Assembly (NCBI GenBank): GCA_037189785.1
Contig: JBBCIP010000113.1
Span: forward strand, 1 to 10,453
Length of the DNA: 10,453 nucleotides
Origin: Govanella sp037189785
Lineage (GTDB): Bacteria; Pseudomonadota; Alphaproteobacteria; Sphingomonadales; Govanellaceae
Reading direction: 5' to 3'
Under the pieces are notes generated by a model. It saw only the letters and a program-made list of their open reading frames with translations, was not told the origin of the DNA and did not search any database. A program made the position numbers and the translations under genes. Positions 6,510-10,453 of this stretch are shown here, piece after piece (positions within the stretch are counted from its first letter, which is position 1; each line of letters begins with the position of its first letter).

Positions 6510-6792
6510 AATGCGGGCCTTGATATTTTGCTCCAATAGTTTTCAATTCCCTTGCTGATTGTATTGAACTGCTTTAATCGAACACTCAATTCTCGATAAA
6601 ATTTTGATTTATTTTGCCAATTTTTCATCAACATGGGGTATTGAGGATTTTTGCCTTTAATTTGACTTATTATTAATAAACTTCTTACGGGTTGAATATA
6701 TAGTTCGGAAAAATCGGTTCGGATCCCTTCAGATTAGGGGAGGGATCGGAGCCTTGTGTTTGTTTATTATTATGAGATCTAGGCCTTAAGCC
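6510..6792. other. AT-rich intergenic region upstream of the histidine kinase
   Basis: This is most of the 374-bp gap between the divergent DUF4197 and kinase genes. It is strongly A+T rich from about 6540 to 6710, with no convincing coding frame on either strand. TTGACT at 6662-6667 resembles a -35 box, but the -10 at the right distance (TTACGG) is poor, so no kinase promoter can be named with confidence. The last 70 bases become G+C richer and include an inverted repeat. Confidence 0.6.
6722..6747 (+). promoter_or_regulatory. Inverted repeat in the kinase leader
   Basis: GATCCCT (6722-6728) and AGGGATC (6741-6747) form a perfect seven-base stem with a 12-base loop, ending 45 bases before the kinase ATG. 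It could be an operator or an mRNA hairpin; no U-tract follows, so a terminator is unlikely. Confidence 0.35.
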
Positions 6793-8046
6793 ATGATGGC
6801 TGCTTCAATTCCAGCAAATGAAAGTGACCGACTCAAGGCCTTAGAAGCCTTGGAGATACTAGATACGTTTCCAGATGAAGCGTTCGATCGTCTCGCCCGT
6901 CTGGCCGGTTCGTTGTTGGGTTCACCAATGGCTTTGATTTCGTTGATCGATCGCGATCGTCAATGGTTTAAATCTCACTACGGATTGAACAGCAGCGAAA
7001 CTCCACGCGACATTGCGTTTTGTGCCCATGCCATACTAGGGGACGAGGTCTTTGTTGTTCCTGATGCTTTAAAAGATGAACGGTTTGTGGATAATCCGTT
7101 GGTTGTATCCGATCCACGGATAAGATTTTATGCCGGGGCACCGCTTAAAACACGGAGTGGTTACAATATCGGAACCCTTTGTATTCTCGACCGGTGTCCG
7201 CGTTTCGGCTTATCTGTTGGGCAAAAACAGAATTTACGGGATTTGGCGGCGCTTGTTGTCGATCAGCTTGAAACACGGCGTATTTTACGTACGGTTCAAC
7301 ATACCAATACCCAGCCAGATGAGACCATGAAAGGGTCATCACACCACCTACAGAGTGAATTTTTGGCTCATATCAGTCATGAACTGCGCAACCCGATGAA
7401 TGCCGTCATCGGCTATTCGGATTTGATGTTGGCAGCGCCTTATGGCCCTTTAGGCGATGAACGCTATCGGGAGTATGTGGCGGCTATTCATGCGAGTGGT
7501 GGTCACATGTTGGCGTTGGTCACGGACATCCTAGAATATGCCCAGCTAGAGGCCGGTACGTTAAAACTCACGCTGGAAGCTGTAGATTTATCAGAAATTG
7601 CCCGTGAAACCGCTCAAATTTTGGGCAAGCTTGCCGATGATCGTGGTGTTAAATTGGTTTTGCCCGAGACTCTGTCGGGTCCGTTGATCGAAGCCGACAC
7701 GGTCAAATTGCGTCAAATTTTAATTAATCTTGTCTCGAACGCGATCAAGTTTACGCCGCGTGATGGATCTGTGTCGGTGGTTGTCGATGATGTGGATGGC
7801 ATGGCTAAAGTCAGTGTTCGTGACACCGGGGTCGGGATTGCCGCCGATGACATGGCCAAAGTCATGGCGCCTTTTGGTCAAGTCGTGCGATCATTGGGAC
7901 GACAAGAAGGTTTCGGCCTTGGATTACCCATCACAAAATCCCTGATTGTTCGTCATGGTGGGTACATGACAATCGACAGCACGCCAGGCGTTGGAACGAA
8001 TGTTCACGTGTTTCTGCCGTACCGTTCGGACCGGCTCAGTTTCTAA
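6793..8046 (+). CDS. Soluble GAF-domain sensor histidine kinase
   Basis: A 417-residue kinase with no signal peptide or membrane segment, so it senses in the cytoplasm. Order of domains: a GAF domain (about 25-165) with the PRDIAFCAHAI motif (71-81); a linker; the HisKA dimerisation domain with phospho-acceptor His196 in HISHELRNP; and a HATPase_c domain with the N box (Asn316 in NLVSNAIKF), G1 box DTGVGIA (344-350) and G2 box GFGLGLP (373-379). All catalytic boxes look intact. The N-terminal NESDRLKALEALEILDTFPDEAFDRLARL matches the usual beginning of such GAF kinases, which supports the start at 6793 or the adjacent ATG at 6796, although the ribosome site is weak. There is no receiver domain and no response regulator gene in the window, so its partner and signal are unknown. 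Confidence 0.93.
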   Translation: MMAASIPANESDRLKALEALEILDTFPDEAFDRLARLAGSLLGSPMALISLIDRDRQWFKSHYGLNSSETPRDIAFCAHAILGDEVFVVPDALKDERFVDNPLVVSDPRIRFYAGAPLKTRSGYNIGTLCILDRCPRFGLSVGQKQNLRDLAALVVDQLETRRILRTVQHTNTQPDETMKGSSHHLQSEFLAHISHELRNPMNAVIGYSDLMLAAPYGPLGDERYREYVAAIHASGGHMLALVTDILEYAQLEAGTLKLTLEAVDLSEIARETAQILGKLADDRGVKLVLPETLSGPLIEADTVKLRQILINLVSNAIKFTPRDGSVSVVVDDVDGMAKVSVRDTGVGIAADDMAKVMAPFGQVVRSLGRQEGFGLGLPITKSLIVRHGGYMTIDSTPGVGTNVHVFLPYRSDRLSF

Positions 8047-8073
8047 GCTGTATAATTCGATTTCAGACGACCT

Positions 8074-8118
8074 AAAAAAACCGGCACGGCCGCGTTTTAT
8101 CATTGGGCGTGCCGGTTT
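8074..8118 (-). terminator. Intrinsic terminator of the entericidin-like gene
   Basis: AAACCGGCACG (8078-8088) pairs perfectly with CGTGCCGGTTT (8108-8118), an 11-base stem with a 19-base loop. Read on the minus strand it is followed by a run of seven T (8080-8074), 33 bases after the lipoprotein stop. On the plus strand it follows the kinase stop but with only TTT after the stem, so it may also slow kinase transcription. Confidence 0.8.
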
Positions 8119-8151
8119 AAATATAAAGTCCCAAGATTTGGTTCTTGAGAC

Positions 8152-8283
8152 TTAGTTCTTGCCGGCTCTTTCGATGGCGCTACCGCCGGATTTAACGTCC
8201 TTACCGATGCCTTCAACGGTGTTGCAAGCTGTTATGGTGGCACCTGCAATCACAACCATTAATAATGATACCAGCTTTTTCAT
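8152..8283 (-). CDS. Entericidin A/B-like small lipoprotein
   Basis: A 43-residue protein beginning MKKLVSLLMVVIAG, with a lipobox ITAC that would make Cys20 the lipidated first residue of the mature form. The mature peptide CNTVEGIGKDVKSGGSAIE has the classic entericidin pattern (TxxGxGxDxxxxGxxIE). Entericidins are tiny membrane-anchored lipoproteins; in Escherichia coli EcnA/EcnB act as an antidote/toxin pair and EcnB is stationary-phase controlled, but the role of single homologues in other bacteria is not settled. AAGGAG (8297-8292), eight bases before the ATG, is an excellent ribosome site, and a strong terminator follows. A weak promoter candidate, TTGATC (8355-8350) and TAAATT (8332-8327) spaced by 17, lies upstream. 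Only one entericidin gene is seen, with no second member beside it. Confidence 0.92.
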   Translation of the reverse strand: MKKLVSLLMVVIAGATITACNTVEGIGKDVKSGGSAIERAGKN

Positions 8284-8443
8284 ATATCTAGCTCCTTGTC
8301 GTCCCTATCGATCCGTATTGATGGAAAATTTAGTCGGATTTATGGCATCGATCAATCGGGACGATCAACTAAGTCTTGGCCCGAAATGCCATATTCCCGC
8401 ATACTAATGGCATTGATTTCCATGGTGAAAAGGCTTAACCGAC

Positions 8444-9448
8444 ATGACGCACGAGCATTCCCATAATCATGGTTCCCCACCGCCTAGCGGGTCTGTCGAC
8501 GCTCAAGGTCACAACCCCAGCCACAGCCACAGGCACGACCACAGCCAGGGCCACGACCAGCATGGACATGGGACAGGGGATGCCGGGCGGCTCAAATGGG
8601 CGTTCGGGCTGACCTTTGTGTTTATGATTGCCGAAGCGGTTGGTGGGGTAGTCTCCGGCTCCTTGGCGCTTCTGGCCGATGCCGGGCACATGCTGACAGA
8701 TGCGGGGGCTTTGGCGCTGGCCTTGGCGGGATTGCGGTTGGCGGCGCGTCCATCCGATAAAAAACGCAGCTATGGGTATGCCCGAGCCCAGGTTTTGGCG
8801 GCTTTTGTGAACGGGCTGACATTGATTGCCATCGCGGTCTGGATCGTGATCGAGGCCATCGGGCGGATTGCGAATCCCCCGACCATTCTACCGTGGCCGA
8901 TGCTGGTCATCGCAGTGCTGGGATTGGTGGTTAATTTGGTCGTTTTCCGGATTTTGCACGGTGGCGATAAGGAAAATTTGAACCTCAGAGGCGCCATTTT
9001 GCATGTCATTGGCGATATTCTGGGGTCGATTGCAGCGATCGCGGCAAGTTTGGTCATTTTTGCCACCGGATGGACGCCGATTGATCCGATATTGTCCGTG
9101 CTCGTCGCGTTATTGATTGCGTTCAGTGCCGGGTCTCTTTTGCGCCGATCCGGTCATATTTTGTTGGAAGGGACGCCGCCGAGCGTCGACGTCGATCGGC
9201 TGCGGCGTGATCTTCTGGATACGGTGGCCGGTGTGGAAGACATTCACCATCTTCATGTCTGGCTTTTGACCGAAAAGCAGCCATTGGTGACGTTTCATGC
9301 CAGGATCAAGCCAGGAACTAACAATGACACTGTTTTGGCAGCTCTCCAGACGGTGCTGGCCGATAAATACGGCTTCGATCACACCACTATTCAGCTTGAG
9401 CATGATCTTTGTTCTACCGACCATACCAGTGGCCATGATCATGTGTAA
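8444..9448 (+). CDS. Cation diffusion facilitator (zinc/cobalt/cadmium-type) exporter with His-rich N-terminus
   Basis: A 334-residue CDF transporter of the inner membrane, expected to export a divalent metal in exchange for protons. The first 42 residues hold 12 histidines, a cytosolic metal-binding tail. Six hydrophobic segments follow, at roughly 52-72, 76-100, 114-136, 150-170, 183-206 and 212-232. The transport site is formed by Asp79, His82 and Asp86 in the second segment (ADAGHMLTD) and by His187 and Asp191 in the fifth (HVIGD). The His/Asp pairing is the zinc-type arrangement seen in CzcD and ZitB. The C-terminal cytoplasmic domain contains VEDIHHLHVWLL (264-275) and ends in another short histidine-rich tail. 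The only ribosome-like site, AAAAGG (8428-8433), lies ten bases before the ATG, rather far. Metal specificity cannot be decided from sequence alone. Confidence 0.94.
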   Translation: MTHEHSHNHGSPPPSGSVDAQGHNPSHSHRHDHSQGHDQHGHGTGDAGRLKWAFGLTFVFMIAEAVGGVVSGSLALLADAGHMLTDAGALALALAGLRLAARPSDKKRSYGYARAQVLAAFVNGLTLIAIAVWIVIEAIGRIANPPTILPWPMLVIAVLGLVVNLVVFRILHGGDKENLNLRGAILHVIGDILGSIAAIAASLVIFATGWTPIDPILSVLVALLIAFSAGSLLRRSGHILLEGTPPSVDVDRLRRDLLDTVAGVEDIHHLHVWLLTEKQPLVTFHARIKPGTNNDTVLAALQTVLADKYGFDHTTIQLEHDLCSTDHTSGHDHV

Positions 9449-9526
9449 CCAAACGGTCATGCAAAGGGGCTTGCGATTGTAGCCTGTAGACCCTAGGTAT
9501 ACGGCCTTATTCAAGGAGCTTTGCCA

Positions 9527-10453
9527 ATGGTCAAAATACCTGCCTGTCCCTTGCCCGAATGGGCCCATCATGACGCTGTGTGGTCGGCTTGGCCGAGCCA
9601 TGGACATTTATGGCAGGAAGATCTGGAACCGGCACGGGACGAGGTTGCGGCCCTGTTCCGCGCTATAGCCGATGTCGACGCGACCGGGACGCCTCGGGGC
9701 GAAAAGTTGATGATTCTGGCCCATGGTCAAGAAGCCCGCAGTTCGGCTGAAGTCGCTTTGGCTGGACTTGGAGCGACCATCATCGATACACCGTTCGGCG
9801 ACATTTGGTTGCGTGATACCGGCCCTATTTTTACGGCTGTCGACGGGGCCTTGCATGGTATCGGCTTTCGCTTCAATGGGTGGGGCGGCAAATACGAATT
9901 GCCCGGCGATGATGATTTGGCGTCGCGGGTCGCGGGTTTTGCCGCTGTGCCGTTTATCGCCAATGATTGGATCTTGGAAGGCGGGGCTATCGACGGTGAT
10001 GGAACGGGCACTATTCTGACCACCAAGCAGTGCCTGTTGAACCCGAACCGCAACCCGGACCTTTCGCAGGCGGAGATCGAGGCGAAGCTGGCCGCCGATC
10101 TTGGGCTGACCGAGGTGATCTGGCTTGGCGACGGACTGCTGAACGACCACACTGACGGGCACGTCGACAATCTTGCGCGGTTTGTTGCGGAGGGTGTCGT
10201 CGCGGTTCCTGAGGCTGCCGGACCCGACGATCCCAACGCCGCCATTTACGAGGCGGCCCGGCAGAGTCTGGAAGCCGCGGGCCTCGATGTGCGGACGATC
10301 CCTTCGCCGGGTCTTCTTGAAGTTGACGGCGAGGCGATTCCGGCGAGCTACATGAATTTCCTGATCACCAACAAGGCGGTTATCGTGCCGATCTACGGAC
10401 AGCCGAACGATGACGCCGCGGTCGCGGCGATTCAGGCGCTGTTCCCCGGCCGC
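9527..10453 (+). CDS. aguA: Agmatine deiminase (peptidyl-arginine deiminase family), C-terminus cut by window edge
   Basis: The first 309 residues of a PAD-family agmatine deiminase, which hydrolyses agmatine to N-carbamoylputrescine and ammonia on the way to putrescine. Family motifs seen are PEWAHHDAVWSAWP (10-23), GDIWLRDTGP (91-100), FNGWGGK (116-122), the LEGG turn (150-153), TTKQCLLNPNRNP (165-177) and HTDGHVDN (208-215), which supplies the active-site histidine and aspartate. The catalytic cysteine motif (usually GGGxIHC) would be just beyond the window, so intactness cannot be judged. AAGGAG (9513-9518), eight bases before ATG 9527, supports the start. It follows the metal exporter by 78 bases with no obvious terminator. 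Codon choice changes sharply near residue 165: Glu is 8 GAA to 1 GAG before and 2 GAA to 7 GAG after, and CAT, AAT and TTG give way to CAC, AAC and CTG/CTT. Confidence 0.93.
   Translation, partial: MVKIPACPLPEWAHHDAVWSAWPSHGHLWQEDLEPARDEVAALFRAIADVDATGTPRGEKLMILAHGQEARSSAEVALAGLGATIIDTPFGDIWLRDTGPIFTAVDGALHGIGFRFNGWGGKYELPGDDDLASRVAGFAAVPFIANDWILEGGAIDGDGTGTILTTKQCLLNPNRNPDLSQAEIEAKLAADLGLTEVIWLGDGLLNDHTDGHVDNLARFVAEGVVAVPEAAGPDDPNAAIYEAARQSLEAAGLDVRTIPSPGLLEVDGEAIPASYMNFLITNKAVIVPIYGQPNDDAAVAAIQALFPGR

Noticed and set aside
8159..8407. 82-codon plus-strand open frame
   Set aside because: It overlaps the entericidin-like gene on the opposite strand and has no ribosome site or recognisable domain.
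8435..8689. Minus-strand open frames opposite the histidine-rich region
   Set aside because: Low-complexity Val/Ala/Trp translations arise from the repeated histidine codons on the other strand.
9608..10162. 184-codon minus-strand open frame and an overlapping 172-codon frame
   Set aside because: Both are antisense to the agmatine deiminase, whose family motifs are continuous across the region; the antisense products show no recognisable domain.

Overview
This is a bacterial window that most resembles an alphaproteobacterium, possibly of a Rhodospirillales type. That placement is an inference from the gene families, including an aromatic ring-cleavage cluster, a DUF4197 protein, an entericidin-type lipoprotein, a GAF histidine kinase and an agmatine deiminase. 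Base composition is moderate, roughly half G+C by eye, except at the far right end. I saw no tRNA, rRNA, CRISPR array or transposase.

Positions 1-4637 hold a divergently arranged aromatic catabolism cluster. Leftward run a DapA-family aldolase/lyase and a fumarylacetoacetate-hydrolase (FAH) family protein that is cut by the window edge. Rightward run a 5-carboxymethyl-2-hydroxymuconate isomerase (HpaF-like, starting at a TTG), a 5-carboxymethyl-2-hydroxymuconate semialdehyde dehydrogenase (HpaE-like), and the small (LigA) and catalytic (LigB) subunits of a type II extradiol dioxygenase. Together they can be read as a meta-cleavage route: LigAB opens a catecholic ring, the dehydrogenase oxidises the semialdehyde, HpaF isomerises, the FAH protein decarboxylates or isomerises, and the DapA-family enzyme may do the final C-C cleavage. 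The 155-bp divergent control region carries two back-to-back sigma70-like promoters and a perfect 16-bp palindrome positioned to control both.

Positions 4638-4746 hold three 14-bp tandem repeats and a candidate promoter. Next come a PLP-dependent threonine/serine dehydratase-like enzyme (4747-5721) and a convergent exported DUF4197 protein (6418-5756). A 374-bp AT-rich intergenic stretch leads to a soluble GAF-histidine kinase with no adjacent response regulator (6793-8046). A 43-residue entericidin-like lipoprotein gene lies on the minus strand (8283-8152) and has a clear intrinsic terminator.

The right end carries a cation diffusion facilitator metal exporter with a histidine-rich N-terminus (8444-9448) and an agmatine deiminase truncated by the window end (9527-10453). 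Inside the deiminase, codon preference changes abruptly near position 10020, exactly at a family-conserved motif. This suggests either homologous recombination or an assembly join.
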